Assembly (NCBI RefSeq): GCF_003815775.1
Contig: NZ_CP033926.1
Span: 2,170,001-2,234,000 of the forward strand
Origin: Chryseobacterium joostei
GTDB lineage: Bacteria > Bacteroidota > Bacteroidia > Flavobacteriales > Weeksellaceae
Length of the DNA stretch: 64,000 nucleotides
Direction: 5' to 3'
In this document: piece after piece, positions 8,486-18,291 of the stretch
How positions within the stretch are numbered: position 1 is the first letter of the stretch
Layout: each line of letters opens with the position of its first letter
Made by a program: the position numbers and the translations under genes
The notes under the pieces: model-generated
What the model was told of the DNA's origin: nothing
The model's input: only the letters and a program-made list of their open reading frames with translations
Database searches by the model: none

Positions 8486-9928
8486 TTAATCAATTTTCAG
8501 GGTTAAATTATTATCCTGTGTTCCATCTACATTCACAGCATTGTAAGGAACTGTTAGCCATCCGCTTTTATTCATAACAAACTTAAAGGTATAGGTTTTT
8601 CCTTTTTCAAAGTTTGATTTTGGGATTGCCAATTCAAAAGTATTGTTGTTTTTGGAAATTAATTGATAGGATGTATTATCCGCTTTCCAATCATTAAATG
8701 AACCTGCTACTGAAATACTTTTAACAAATTCAGTACTTAGATTTTTTGGATATTGGTAAGAAAATATGACGTTGTCTTTTTCTATTTTGTATCCGTAAAT
8801 ATCTTTCTTCAAATTAGGATGAACATTAGGTTCTGCAATGGTAATCTCTTCTGCCAATGTGTATGGATCCATAAGCTGTTTATCCATAATTCCTGCAATA
8901 TGATTAATCATTTGATACATCACCGGAAATCCTTTGTTTCCATTATACATTACCACAATAGCCATATCGTTATCCGGAAAAATACTGTATGCACTTACAT
9001 TTCCACCGGAAAAACCATACGATCTTATATTATTTGAATCTGTAATTTCCCAGCCATGCGCGAATTCAAATCCGTTATTTTTATAATGAAATGGCTGCCA
9101 CATCATTTTTATTGTTTCCGGCTTCAGAAAATCATTTTTACTAAAATGCATGCTCCATTGCAAAAAAGCAGGAAGTGTAATGGCGAGTCCATTTGAAGAA
9201 TGAGCTCTCACGCCTTCAATGGCAGTTAGTTTTTCATATTGTTTCTTCGTTTTATTATAATTGTACTTTCCTACTCTGTTAGGTATTCTTTCAACAGAAT
9301 TGGAAGAAAACACGATCTGATTTCTGGAATCCGGAAATTGATTTTCAATGATATAGTTTTCATAGGTTTTCCCGGTTATCTTTTGAATGATCATGGTAAT
9401 CAACAGATAATTGGTCTGATTGTATCTATAATGATCTCCGGTTTCAAATTCCATTTTTTCCTTACTTAATCGATCAATAACTTCAGCATTGGTTGCATTT
9501 ACCGAAATATCTTTAAACTCAACCCAGTTTGGAAGCCCAGAGGAGTGTGAAAGAAGATTTTTCACCTGAACATTCTGCCATTCCTTTGGTAAATTATCTA
9601 CATATTTTGAAACTTTATCTTCCAATGATAGCTTTCCGTCTTCAATAAGCTTAAAAAGGCCAACATTTGACATTAGTTTCGTATTGGAATAAATCCTGAA
9701 CATTGAATTGGAATCTACCTTTTTATTATTCTCCAGGGTTTCTGTTCCGTAATATTTTTGGAAAACTATTTTATTATTCTTCACAATGCCAACAGCCATC
9801 CCAGGGATTTCATTGATTTGGATAACGCTTTTCACATAGTTATCGACTGTTTTTGAGGGCTCTGTTTTTTGAGCATAACAAAAAATAGAAAGATTAGATA
9901 AGACTATTGTTAAGATAATTTGTTTCAT
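8486..9928 (-). CDS. Secreted serine hydrolase (beta-lactamase/PBP-like) with C-terminal CBM48-like domain
   Basis: 480 aa. Signal peptide at 1-19 (ends FCYAQ). The beta-lactamase-fold part (about 25-345) has the SxxK motif as IYSNTKL and the YxN motif as YRYNQTNY. The last ~85 residues resemble the AMPK/CBM48 glycogen-binding module (VAGSFNDWKAD, YTFKFVMNKSGW). Periplasmic or surface location is expected. The combination of a serine hydrolase and a CBM48-type tail is known in Bacteroidota, but its substrate is not evident here. Confidence 0.87.
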   Translation of the reverse strand: MKQIILTIVLSNLSIFCYAQKTEPSKTVDNYVKSVIQINEIPGMAVGIVKNNKIVFQKYYGTETLENNKKVDSNSMFRIYSNTKLMSNVGLFKLIEDGKLSLEDKVSKYVDNLPKEWQNVQVKNLLSHSSGLPNWVEFKDISVNATNAEVIDRLSKEKMEFETGDHYRYNQTNYLLITMIIQKITGKTYENYIIENQFPDSRNQIVFSSNSVERIPNRVGKYNYNKTKKQYEKLTAIEGVRAHSSNGLAITLPAFLQWSMHFSKNDFLKPETIKMMWQPFHYKNNGFEFAHGWEITDSNNIRSYGFSGGNVSAYSIFPDNDMAIVVMYNGNKGFPVMYQMINHIAGIMDKQLMDPYTLAEEITIAEPNVHPNLKKDIYGYKIEKDNVIFSYQYPKNLSTEFVKSISVAGSFNDWKADNTSYQLISKNNNTFELAIPKSNFEKGKTYTFKFVMNKSGWLTVPYNAVNVDGTQDNNLTLKID

Positions 9929-9983
9929 TTTTGTAACATTGATTTCTTTATGGAAGACAATTCTGGAGATTAAAATATTACTT

Positions 9984-10370
9984 CTAGGGTTGTAATTTTT
10001 CTATTTCAAATCCCAATTCCATCAAACAGTTCAAACCATTCTGTTTTTCTATAGTATTTTTTCCTGTCCAACCATTTTTTAGCCCCTGTAAAATGAGCTG
10101 TCTTATATATTTTGGCTCGTTTATATTTATTATTTCTATTGAGTTTGTTATTTTATTGACCAGACTTATTCCTGATTTTAAGGGCTGTCCCATTATATAA
10201 TCATCAAGAGTGAGAAAATCAACAATGAGTGGAGATTGTTTGTTTCCGCTTAAAAAGATTTTCACTGTCAGAGTATTGGTTTCTGTCCCATGATGATATT
10301 TATCTGTAACAGAATACAGATATTCTACATGATCAACAACTATTTTTCTTAGTTTATTTTTCACCTGCAT
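9984..10370 (-). CDS. Hypothetical protein (128 aa)
   Basis: Soluble 128-aa protein with alternating strands and a C-terminal helical segment (KYIRQLILQGLKNGW). No recognised family. It lies 30 nt after the 174-aa gene on the same strand, so the two may be co-transcribed. The size and isolated pairing resemble immunity-type proteins, but no toxin is adjacent and this is only a guess. Confidence 0.6.
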   Translation of the reverse strand: MQVKNKLRKIVVDHVEYLYSVTDKYHHGTETNTLTVKIFLSGNKQSPLIVDFLTLDDYIMGQPLKSGISLVNKITNSIEIININEPKYIRQLILQGLKNGWTGKNTIEKQNGLNCLMELGFEIEKLQP

Positions 10371-10400
10371 TCTCCGTTTCTAATCGTTCACAGATTAAGT

Positions 10401-10925
10401 TTATCTGTAGTAGTCTTTCCCCCCAATTCCGATGCTCCAGAAGTTTTTTGCTTTCACAAGATCTTCTTCAAGCCAGTTTTTATTTTCCTCATACTCGTTA
10501 TTGGCTTTCATGTCGGCAATATCCTGTTCTACATCTTGTTCCGTTATTTGTCGCCACACTCCAACTGAATTATTTAAAAAAGCATAACAATATTCCGCTT
10601 CATTATCATCTATGTCCCCATTATTTTTTTCTGAAAGAATTTCAATAAGCTGATTGGCTCCAACCTGAAACGGATTAACTCCATAGATTGACAGTTCTGT
10701 ATTTTCAGGAAAAGGTCCGTAAATAAATTCTATAAATTCTGCGTTTTCATTTTCATCAAGGTCAATTCTAAGTTCATAGTCATCATAGAATAGTTGCTCC
10801 TCGTTAGAACTGTCTGATGGCTGTCCCAATAATTTCTCAATGTTGGCCTTGGATTCTCCCAATGGAAGTTTTCCGATGTTTTCAATTTGAATACCATCTA
10901 GTGGTATAATTTCAATTTTTTTCAT
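10401..10925 (-). CDS. Hypothetical acidic protein (174 aa)
   Basis: Strongly acidic soluble protein; the N-terminal part (PLGESKANIEKLLGQPS) resembles small SmpA/BLIP-type or immunity-type repeats. No signal peptide. ATG 10925. It sits 30 nt upstream of the 128-aa hypothetical gene on the same strand. Function not recognised. Confidence 0.6.
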   Translation of the reverse strand: MKKIEIIPLDGIQIENIGKLPLGESKANIEKLLGQPSDSSNEEQLFYDDYELRIDLDENENAEFIEFIYGPFPENTELSIYGVNPFQVGANQLIEILSEKNNGDIDDNEAEYCYAFLNNSVGVWRQITEQDVEQDIADMKANNEYEENKNWLEEDLVKAKNFWSIGIGGKDYYR

Positions 10926-10958
10926 TTTGCGGATAATGGTTATTTAGATTTTGGAATT

Positions 10959-11354
10959 TTATAATATTAGGTCCAGTTTTTCCAGCCAATTTCTTTCTAA
11001 TCGTTTTATTTTTTTTGTTTCTGTATCGAATAAAACCCAAAGTGTACTTGAATCTACCACAAGTTCGCCATTGCAATAAAATTCTACTTTTCGGGGCTGT
11101 TTGGCGCCTTCAGGAGTTTGGGGATAAGTTTTCACTGTAATCACATCATTCAGATACACTTGCTTTTTGTATTGGATATGATGATCCAGAAGCATCCAGG
11201 CATCATTTACATATTCTGTTTTCTGTTTTAAAAGATCCCAGTGCTCAGCCGCCACTTCCTCTACCCAATGTACATACTGCACATTATTTACATGGCTGTT
11301 TTGATCTATATGTTCTTCTGTTACCCGTATCTGTTTTTCATACATTAAACTCAT
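10959..11354 (-). CDS. Acyl-CoA thioesterase, 4HBT hot-dog fold
   Basis: 131 aa from ATG 11354. The longer TTG start at 11375 overlaps a -7 promoter box (TAAATTTG), which argues against it. Hot-dog thioesterase features are IDQNSHVNNVQYVHWVEE, with the Asn-containing HVNN turn near the active site, and the conserved WMLLDHHIQYKK strand. It is predicted to hydrolyse acyl-CoA or acyl-ACP thioesters in the cytoplasm; the substrate is unknown. Confidence 0.87.
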   Translation of the reverse strand: MSLMYEKQIRVTEEHIDQNSHVNNVQYVHWVEEVAAEHWDLLKQKTEYVNDAWMLLDHHIQYKKQVYLNDVITVKTYPQTPEGAKQPRKVEFYCNGELVVDSSTLWVLFDTETKKIKRLERNWLEKLDLIL

Positions 11355-11407
11355 CTCGCTAAAATATTTACTCAAATTTATGATTTAAAAATAAAACATA
11401 CTTTATA

Positions 11408-11445
11408 AAAAAACGGAATCAGATATTAATCAGATTCCGTTTTTT
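11408..11445. terminator. Rho-independent terminator
   Basis: Thirteen-base arms (AAAAAACGGAATC and its complement) around a 12-nt loop, with A/T runs on both sides. It serves ompH (minus strand) and insulates the thioesterase promoter. Confidence 0.8.
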
Positions 11446-11462
11446 ATATTCTAATAGTAAGA

Positions 11463-12035
11463 TTATTTTTTAGACTTTGGAGCTGCCTTAGTTGTTGCAG
11501 AAGCTCCTAGTTTAGTTTTTACTTGAGCAGTGATATCTTCACTTCCGTCAGTATAAACAAGATTATTACCATCCTGTGATGAAATATCAAATATATAATT
11601 CAGGTTTCTTTCTTTCGCTACAGCAGAAATAGCATCCTTTACTTTTTGTTGTATTGGAGCAAACAATTCATTTTGCTTAGCAGAAAGCTCTTTAGCAGCC
11701 AATGCTCTGGATTCTTCTATTTTTTTAGCCAATCCCTGTAGTTCTGTGTGAGCGGCCATCAACTCTTTCGTCACCGCTTCCTTATTGGCTTCAGTCATTG
11801 TACCTTCTTTATCCTGTGCAGCCTTAAGTTTAGTCTGATACTCAGTGATCATTTTTTCGATTTCGGTCTGCTTTGCTTTTGTAAGCCCCTCAATAGTTGC
11901 TCCTACAGTTTTTACCTCAGACAAATTAGCAAAAATATCATCAGTGTTCACGTTTCCAATCTTCTGCTGAGCATTTACAGTATTAGCCGTTAGTGTTAAC
12001 CCTGCTGCAATAAAAAATAATTTAATTAGCTTCAT
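11463..12035 (-). CDS. ompH: OmpH/Skp family periplasmic chaperone
   Basis: 190 aa. Signal peptide ending NTVNAQ, then the OmpH opening QKIGNVNTDDIF, a long Lys/Glu-rich coiled coil (about 45-125) forming the tentacles, and the C-terminal strand region NYIFDISSQDGNNLVYTDGSEDITA. Skp-like proteins hold outer-membrane proteins in the periplasm. A stand-alone gene with its own terminator at 11408-11445. Confidence 0.93.
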   Translation of the reverse strand: MKLIKLFFIAAGLTLTANTVNAQQKIGNVNTDDIFANLSEVKTVGATIEGLTKAKQTEIEKMITEYQTKLKAAQDKEGTMTEANKEAVTKELMAAHTELQGLAKKIEESRALAAKELSAKQNELFAPIQQKVKDAISAVAKERNLNYIFDISSQDGNNLVYTDGSEDITAQVKTKLGASATTKAAPKSKK

Positions 12036-12178
12036 TTTATATATATTTCAAAAAATTCTTTTTTTTCGAGTCCAAATATAACATAATTTTCTATTTGTTT
12101 TCGGTCTTTTTTTCAGTCAAAATAAAGGGGTAATTAACACAAAAAAGCACGCTTAAATTCATCAAAATTAATTATTAA

Positions 12179-12206
12179 AATCCCTCCTCAAAACTGAGAA
12201 GGGATT
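12179..12206 (-). terminator. Terminator downstream of the glyoxylate genes
   Basis: AATCCCT/AGGGATT stem with inner CTC/GAG pairs and a short loop, followed on the minus strand by a T-rich stretch; 30 nt after the isocitrate lyase stop. Confidence 0.65.
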
Positions 12207-12235
12207 GAAAAAAATATAATGCGAAATACTAATTT

Positions 12236-13516
12236 TTAATGAAACTGCGCGGTTTCTGTGGAATCTTTCATGGCTACCGTAGCAGAAGAACCATTGGTAA
12301 CAACATTCTGAACCTCATCAAAGTATCCTGTTCCTACAAAAGACTGATGCTTCACTGCTCGAAATCCTTTTTGCTGAAGAGCAAACTCACGTTCCTGCAA
12401 TTCTGAATATCCTGCCATTCCTCTTTCTTTATAAGCCAAGGCCAGTTCAAACATTGCCGTATTCAAGGCATGGAATCCTGCCAATGTGATAAACTGGAAT
12501 TTGTAACCCATTTTTGCCAACTCTTCACGGAAAGTAGACATTTCTTCCACACTTAGCCTTGCTGCCCAGTTGAAAGATGGGGAACAGTTATAAGCAAGCA
12601 TTTTTCCAGGAAATTTCGCATGAATTCCTTCTGCAAATTTTCTTGCCTGTTCCAAATCCGGATTAGAAGTTTCCATCCAGATCAGATCTGCATAGGGTGC
12701 ATAGGATAATCCCCTGTCTATACCCTGCTCTACTCCGTTTTTTACTACATAAAAACCTTCAGAGGTTCTTTCTCCTGTTACAAATTTCTTGTCTCTATCA
12801 TCAATATCTGAAGTCAATAAATCTGCTGCGTCAGCATCCGTTCTCGCGACAATAAGACTTGGAACTCCTAATACATCTGCTGCCAGACGTGCTGCTATTA
12901 ATTTATTGATCGCTTCCTGGGTAGGAACCAGTACTTTTCCACCTAAGTGTCCACATTTTTTTGCAGAAGACAACTGATCTTCAAAATGAACACCCGCGGC
13001 TCCAGCCTCAATCATCTGCTTCATAAGCTCAAAAGCGTTCAGGTTACCTCCAAAGCCTGCTTCAGCATCTGCAACAATTGGTACAAGGTATTCTTTATCT
13101 CCGGCACCACTTACCGACTGAACCTGATCCGCCCTTAATAAGGCATTATTAATTTTTTTCACTACGGAAGGCACTGAGTTTGCCGGATATAATGACTGAT
13201 CCGGATACATTTCTCCTGATAGATTAGCATCTGCAGCTACCTGCCATCCTGACAGATAAATAGCTTCCAGTCCTGCATCTACTTCCTGCACGGCTTGGTT
13301 ACCAGTTAATGCACCAAGTCCTGCCACATAGTCCTGAGTATTTAATTTATCCCAGAGCTTTTTAGACATTTCTGTAGCAATGGTATAGTCAATTTTATAG
13401 GAACCTCTAAGTTTTAAAACCTCTTCAGCTGTATAAGGTCTTTTTACCCCATTCCAGCGTGGGTTCGTTAGCCAATCTTGCTCTAGAGCCTGGATTTGTT
13501 CTTGTTTTGTTTTCAT
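12236..13516 (-). CDS. aceA: Isocitrate lyase
   Basis: 426 aa, the usual length for the short bacterial form. The catalytic signature KKCGHLGGK is present, as are the family segments [21 protein letters not shown] and [11 protein letters not shown]. It splits isocitrate into glyoxylate and succinate, the first committed step of the glyoxylate shunt. It lies 60 nt downstream of malate synthase on the same strand, and the two probably form one operon facing the divergent regulator at 15278. Confidence 0.98.
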   Translation of the reverse strand: MKTKQEQIQALEQDWLTNPRWNGVKRPYTAEEVLKLRGSYKIDYTIATEMSKKLWDKLNTQDYVAGLGALTGNQAVQEVDAGLEAIYLSGWQVAADANLSGEMYPDQSLYPANSVPSVVKKINNALLRADQVQSVSGAGDKEYLVPIVADAEAGFGGNLNAFELMKQMIEAGAAGVHFEDQLSSAKKCGHLGGKVLVPTQEAINKLIAARLAADVLGVPSLIVARTDADAADLLTSDIDDRDKKFVTGERTSEGFYVVKNGVEQGIDRGLSYAPYADLIWMETSNPDLEQARKFAEGIHAKFPGKMLAYNCSPSFNWAARLSVEEMSTFREELAKMGYKFQFITLAGFHALNTAMFELALAYKERGMAGYSELQEREFALQQKGFRAVKHQSFVGTGYFDEVQNVVTNGSSATVAMKDSTETAQFH

Positions 13517-13576
13517 AATATTTGGATTTTGTTAAATTAAGGTTTGGATTAAGATTTTGAGTTTTTCACTCTCAAA

Positions 13577-15151
13577 CTAAATAAAGGGATATGCTTTTAA
13601 GGTTAAAAATTCTTCAAAGTTTTCTGAAAAGATCAATTCATTGAAAAGCTCCTTGGCAAGGTTAAATTTTCCGTTTTTGAAACGTGTTTCTCCCACATAT
13701 TTTTCAATATTATCCATTTCTTCGGTTTCCCATTGCAGAATCATACTTCGGGTTAATGTCCTGTCATCACTCAGTAAAGCTTCATTTTTCAGCCATTGCC
13801 AAATCTGTGTTCTTGAAATCTCTGCGGTAGCTGCATCTTCCATCAAGTTATAAATAGCTGCAGCTCCTGTTCCCATCAGCCAGCTTTCAATGTAAAGAAT
13901 TCCGACATTGATGTTTTTTCGGATGCCCTTTTCTGTGATTTCACCTTTAGGAATTTCCAGCAGATCACTTTCTTTTATATGGTATTCAAATTTTTTATCA
14001 ATCTGGTTTTTTGACGGCATATGCTGATTAAAAATCTCCATTGCTACAGAAACCAACGCAGGATGTGCTACCCAGGTTCCGTCATGTCCGTTTTTCACTT
14101 CCCTTTCTTTATCACTTCTTACTTTTTCAAAAGCGATGTTATTGGCTTCATCATTATCTTTTACAGGTATTTGTGCCGCCATTCCTCCCATTGCATGAAC
14201 GTTTCTTTTATGACAACCTTCGATTACTCTTTTTGAATAAGCACTCATAAAAGGTGAAGTCATCGTCACCTGATCCCTGTCCGGAACAATAAACTCAGGA
14301 AGGTTTCTAAATTTTTTGATGTACGAGAAAATGTAATCCCATCTTCCGCAGTTTAATCCTGCACTGTGTTCTTTTAATTCGTATAAGATTTCATCAATCT
14401 GAAATGAAGCGGTAATGGTTTCTATTAAAACTGTTGCCTTAATGGTTCCTTGTGAAATTCCCAGATAATTTTGTGCAAAAACGAAGACATCATTCCACCA
14501 TCGTGCTTCCTTGTAATGTTCTAGTTTTGGAAGATAAAAGTAAGGACCGCTTCCTCTCTCCAAAAGATTTTTTACATTTCTGAAAAAGTAGATTCCAAAA
14601 TCAACCAATGATCCTGATGTTTCTTCTTCATTGATCTTAATATGCTTTTCCGGAAGATGTAAACCTCTTGGACGAACCAATAGCACGGCTGTTTTTTCAT
14701 TGAGCTGATAAGCCTTTCCTTTTTCGTTTACAAAATCAATCGTTCTGTTCACAGTATCGGAAAGATTAATTTGTCCATCCATGCAGTTTTCCCATGTCGG
14801 CGAACTGCTGTCTTCAAAATCTGCCATAAATGTTAGCGCTCCGGAATTCAAGGCATTGATAATCATTTTACGATCAACCGGTCCGGTAATCTCCACTCTT
14901 CTGTCTAATAAATCTTCCGGCAACGGGGCACAAACCCAATTTCCATTTCTTATTTCTTCTGTTTCCTTTAAAAACCTTGGAAGCACTCCTTGATCAAATT
15001 CCTGTTGAGTTTTTTTTCTTTCTTTTAAAAGTTCTAATCTTTTATGATTGAAGTTCTGATGAAGAGCAATCAGAAAATCGATTAAATCTGGAGTGAAAAT
15101 TTCTTCAAACTGTTTCTGAGCCGTTATTTTGAGTTGAGTCTTGGTTTCCAT
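13577..15151 (-). CDS. aceB: Malate synthase A
   Basis: 524 aa from ATG 15151 (METKTQLKI); an upstream ATG at 15202 would place the start across the operator region and is rejected. Malate synthase A features: TFMADFEDSSSPTWENCMDGQ, the LLVRPRGLHLPEKH segment, and GTIKATVLIETITASF. It condenses glyoxylate with acetyl-CoA to malate. It is followed by aceA and divergent from the XRE/ScfR-type regulator, with two palindromes in the shared intergenic region. Confidence 0.97.
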   Translation of the reverse strand: METKTQLKITAQKQFEEIFTPDLIDFLIALHQNFNHKRLELLKERKKTQQEFDQGVLPRFLKETEEIRNGNWVCAPLPEDLLDRRVEITGPVDRKMIINALNSGALTFMADFEDSSSPTWENCMDGQINLSDTVNRTIDFVNEKGKAYQLNEKTAVLLVRPRGLHLPEKHIKINEEETSGSLVDFGIYFFRNVKNLLERGSGPYFYLPKLEHYKEARWWNDVFVFAQNYLGISQGTIKATVLIETITASFQIDEILYELKEHSAGLNCGRWDYIFSYIKKFRNLPEFIVPDRDQVTMTSPFMSAYSKRVIEGCHKRNVHAMGGMAAQIPVKDNDEANNIAFEKVRSDKEREVKNGHDGTWVAHPALVSVAMEIFNQHMPSKNQIDKKFEYHIKESDLLEIPKGEITEKGIRKNINVGILYIESWLMGTGAAAIYNLMEDAATAEISRTQIWQWLKNEALLSDDRTLTRSMILQWETEEMDNIEKYVGETRFKNGKFNLAKELFNELIFSENFEEFLTLKAYPFI

Positions 15152-15206
15152 AACTAATTGATTTTGTGATTTGATGTTACAAACATAAATAAAAATTTTC
15201 ACAAAC

Positions 15207-15220
15207 AGCGAACGTTCGCT
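15207..15220. promoter_or_regulatory. Perfect 14-bp palindrome, candidate operator 1
   Basis: AGCGAACGTTCGCT, fully palindromic, in the aceB-regulator intergenic region about 56 nt upstream of the aceB start. Probable binding site for the divergent XRE regulator, shared GCGAA half-site with 15241-15256. Confidence 0.65.
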
Positions 15221-15240
15221 AAATTTATTTAAAAATTATT

Positions 15241-15256
15241 ATGCGAATAATCGCAT
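15241..15256. promoter_or_regulatory. Inverted repeat, candidate operator 2
   Basis: ATGCGA-ATAA-TCGCAT, arms of 6 bp. It lies immediately upstream of the regulator's -7 box, where a bound repressor would block its promoter (autoregulation, inferred). Confidence 0.6.
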
Positions 15257-15265
15257 CTAAATATT

Positions 15266-15273
15266 TATATTTG
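15266..15273 (+). promoter_or_regulatory. Bacteroidota -7 box of the regulator gene
   Basis: TATATTTG matches TAnnTTTG. It ends only 4 nt before the ATG at 15278, so the transcript would start at or next to the start codon and be leaderless or nearly so. Confidence 0.55.
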
Positions 15274-15277
15274 AGTA

Positions 15278-16750
15278 ATGAATTCAGAAAGTGACTTTAT
15301 CAAGACAGTTTTCGGGCTAAAACTGAAACAGCAGAGACAAAAGAAAAATTGGTCTCTACAGGACCTTGCTGTAAAAACCGGATTATCAAAATCTTACCTT
15401 AACGAAATTGAAAATGGGAAGAAATATCCTAAACATGACAAGATCATTCAGCTTTCTGATGCCCTAAACTGTACTTTTGATGATCTTGTTTCTACAAAAC
15501 TGGATAAAAGTCTTGCTCCTTTTAATGAAATTCTTCAATCAGATTTTTTTAAAGAGGTTCCTCTGGAATTGTTTGGGATCAATAAAAATAATCTTATCAG
15601 TATCATTAGTGATGCTCCTAAAAAGGTAACCGCATTCATTAATGCATTGATAGAAATATCTCAAAATTATAATCTTGGAAAAGAGAGGTTTTACTTTGCT
15701 GTTTTAAGGTCATTTCAGGAGTTGTATGATAATTATTTTCCGGAAATTGAGGGCAAGGTAAATCAGTTTACTGAGGAGAATCATTTACAAATTGATAAAA
15801 ATCTGAAGTCTGACATTCTGGAAAATATTCTTTCGGAAAAATTCAGTTATACCATCCAATCTGAAGATTTTGAAAAATATGGTACCCTAGACAACCTACG
15901 CTCTCTTTTTATTCCTGAAAAGAAATTACTTCTTCTGAATAAAAAGCTTGAGAAAGATCAAAAAACATTTATCCTGGCTAAAGAAATAGGATTCAATGTT
16001 TTAGAATTGAAAGTTCGTCCTACTACTTATTCATGGCTTGACTTTGGAAGTTTTGAAGAGATTTTAAACAATTTTTATGCTTCCTACTTTGCCGGAGCAT
16101 TATTAATATCAAAGGAGCCTGCCATTGAAAAGGCTTCTGAATTTTTTCAGCAAAACACTTGGGAACCGAAGAGCTTTGAGGAACTTATCAACAGCTTCAC
16201 CCATTCACCTGAGACGTTTTATTATCGCCTGACTAATATCCTTTCTGCGGAGATGGGAATTAAGGATTTGTTCTACCTGTGTCTGGTTAAAAAGAAAGAT
16301 TCTGATAAGATCCAGATTTTAAAGGAGCTTCATCTTAACCATCAGCAGGCACCTCATGCCAATGCTACTAATGAGCATTATTGCCAGAGATGGATTGCTG
16401 TGAAAAACCTTCATCATCTAACGGAAAATGAAACGCTTACGGATGCTCAGATTTCTCATTATAAGGATCAGGGAATAAGTTATCTGGTTATTTCCACGTC
16501 TCAGAAAAATCCGTTTTCTGATGGCAGTAACAGGAGCTACTGCTTAGGAATTCTTTTAAATACCCAAACGATTAAAAAGATTGGCTTTATCAAGTCTTCA
16601 TCGTTAAAGACCATCAATGTCGGAGTTACCTGCGAATCCTGCAGTATCGCTGATTGTGAGATAAGACAAGCACCACCTGTACGGCTGGAAAAGGAACATT
16701 TTAACCTTAGCATGAAGAATTCCATCGAAAGGATTAGGAAAGAATTTTAG
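15278..16750 (+). CDS. XRE-type regulator with ScfR/RamB-like C-terminal domain
   Basis: 490 aa. The N-terminal HTH (about 8-68) contains LKQQRQKKNWSLQDLAVKTG and KSYLNEIENGKKYP. A long central region similar to the IrrE/DUF2083-type group follows, and the C-terminus has a Cys cluster (GVTCESCSIADCEIR), as in RamB/PrpC2-regulating short-chain acyl-CoA-sensing regulators. Divergent from aceBA, so it most likely controls the glyoxylate shunt in response to acetyl- or acyl-CoA. Two palindromes lie in the shared intergenic region. The role is inferred from family and position. Confidence 0.85.
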   Translation: MNSESDFIKTVFGLKLKQQRQKKNWSLQDLAVKTGLSKSYLNEIENGKKYPKHDKIIQLSDALNCTFDDLVSTKLDKSLAPFNEILQSDFFKEVPLELFGINKNNLISIISDAPKKVTAFINALIEISQNYNLGKERFYFAVLRSFQELYDNYFPEIEGKVNQFTEENHLQIDKNLKSDILENILSEKFSYTIQSEDFEKYGTLDNLRSLFIPEKKLLLLNKKLEKDQKTFILAKEIGFNVLELKVRPTTYSWLDFGSFEEILNNFYASYFAGALLISKEPAIEKASEFFQQNTWEPKSFEELINSFTHSPETFYYRLTNILSAEMGIKDLFYLCLVKKKDSDKIQILKELHLNHQQAPHANATNEHYCQRWIAVKNLHHLTENETLTDAQISHYKDQGISYLVISTSQKNPFSDGSNRSYCLGILLNTQTIKKIGFIKSSSLKTINVGVTCESCSIADCEIRQAPPVRLEKEHFNLSMKNSIERIRKEF

Positions 16751-16847
16751 GGCTTTATTGTTGAAAGTAGAGTACTGAAAGAACTTTAAGGTTTATGGTA
16801 GTGATCATTAGACTAAAACTTTTTTATACCTTAGTAAAAACACATTT

Positions 16848-17501
16848 ATGATACTGGATTTACTTTTCCCTAACCGATGCATTCATTGCAACAGAATCAT
16901 CGAGCCTGATTTTTTGGTCTGCAACCTTTGCTTCAACCAGATTCATTTTACCCATTATGATTATTTTGAGAGCAATCCTATTAAAGAAAAATGCAATCTC
17001 CTTTTCCCTGTTGAAAACACCTATGCCTTAATCCGGTTTGAGGAAGAAAGCCTAAGCAGGAAAATCATTCATGAACTAAAATACAGAAGCAGGGAAATAA
17101 CCGGAAAAATATTAGCAGAATGGACCACTGAGCGTCTTGATTTCAAAAATCAGCGGCCTGATCTTATGGTAAGTGTACCACTTCATCCCAGAAAGCTAAG
17201 GGAAAGGGGTTACAACCAGCTCCATCTATTTACAGAAACTCTTTCAAAGTTTTATAGCATTCCGTGTGATCATCAATTAATTAAAAGAAATCATTATTCT
17301 AAGGCTCAGGCTTTAAAGGACAAGCAACATCGTTTAGAAACAGTTAATCCATTTTCTATTACCCAACCCATCACAGGAAAGCACATTCTTTTGATTGATG
17401 ATGTTTTCACCACCGGAAATACCATTTCTTCTATTGCATGGGAAATTATAAATGTGGGAGATAATAAGGTGAGTATATTGGTGATAGCGGTGGATGTTTG
17501 A
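16848..17501 (+). CDS. comF: ComF family phosphoribosyltransferase
   Basis: 217 aa. N-terminal zinc-finger cysteines (CIHCNR and CNLCF) and a C-terminal phosphoribosyltransferase loop (ILLIDDVFTTGNT, the PRPP-binding motif). ComF proteins are linked to DNA uptake in naturally competent bacteria, though single ComF genes are common without competence. No com operon is adjacent. Confidence 0.9.
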   Translation: MILDLLFPNRCIHCNRIIEPDFLVCNLCFNQIHFTHYDYFESNPIKEKCNLLFPVENTYALIRFEEESLSRKIIHELKYRSREITGKILAEWTTERLDFKNQRPDLMVSVPLHPRKLRERGYNQLHLFTETLSKFYSIPCDHQLIKRNHYSKAQALKDKQHRLETVNPFSITQPITGKHILLIDDVFTTGNTISSIAWEIINVGDNKVSILVIAVDV

Positions 17502-17600
17502 TATTTTAAAGCTTTGAGACATATCTACACTCAACATTACTCATAAATTCATTTTCACCTCCCGATTCTTTTCCTTAATTTTCAGGAAAACTAAACCATC

Positions 17601-18287
17601 ATGCCCAATCTCATCTTATTACACGGAGCCTTAGGTCATAGTGATATCTTCAAGCCTTATTTGGAGAACTTTTCCCAATATTTTACTATTCACAAGCCAC
17701 TATTCTCAGGACATGGAAACACTGAGCTTCCCGCTGATGGAATCAGTATAGAAAAATACACTCAGGAATTAGCGGAATATTGTAAGGAAAACAATCTGAA
17801 AGATGTGTTTATATTAGGTCACAGCATGGGCGGATATGTTGCACTTTGCTATGCCATGAAAAATCCTGAAAATGTAAATTCTATTGTAACCCTGGGAACA
17901 AAATTTGACTGGAGTGAGGAACAGGCTTTAAAGGAAAGCAAAATGTTAAATCCTGATGTTATTTTGGAAAAGGTTCCACAATATGCCCAACTTTTAGAGA
18001 AGCAACATGGTACAAAATGGAAACAACTGCTTCCTGCCATCGCTGATTTAATGATTGATCTGGGAAAAAATCTACCGTTAAAGGATCATCTTTCCGACAT
18101 CAATATTCCTGTTCAAATTATGGTGGGAGATAAAGATAATATGGTAACCATTGAGGAAAGCGCAGACGTTTACAAGAACCTTCCAAACGCAAAATTGGCC
18201 GTACTCCCTGATACCAAGCATCCAATGGAAAAAGTACGACCCAATTTATTATTGAATTTAGTAAAAGATTTCTGGAATCTTTCCTAA
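17601..18287 (+). CDS. Alpha/beta hydrolase
   Basis: 228 aa. Nucleophile elbow GHSMGG, acid in VGDKDNMV and catalytic His in DTKHPME give a complete Ser-Asp-His triad. The oxyanion region LLHGALGHSD follows the start. It ends 4 nt before the convergent upp gene. Substrate unknown. Confidence 0.88.
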   Translation: MPNLILLHGALGHSDIFKPYLENFSQYFTIHKPLFSGHGNTELPADGISIEKYTQELAEYCKENNLKDVFILGHSMGGYVALCYAMKNPENVNSIVTLGTKFDWSEEQALKESKMLNPDVILEKVPQYAQLLEKQHGTKWKQLLPAIADLMIDLGKNLPLKDHLSDINIPVQIMVGDKDNMVTIEESADVYKNLPNAKLAVLPDTKHPMEKVRPNLLLNLVKDFWNLS

Positions 18288-18291
18288 AATA

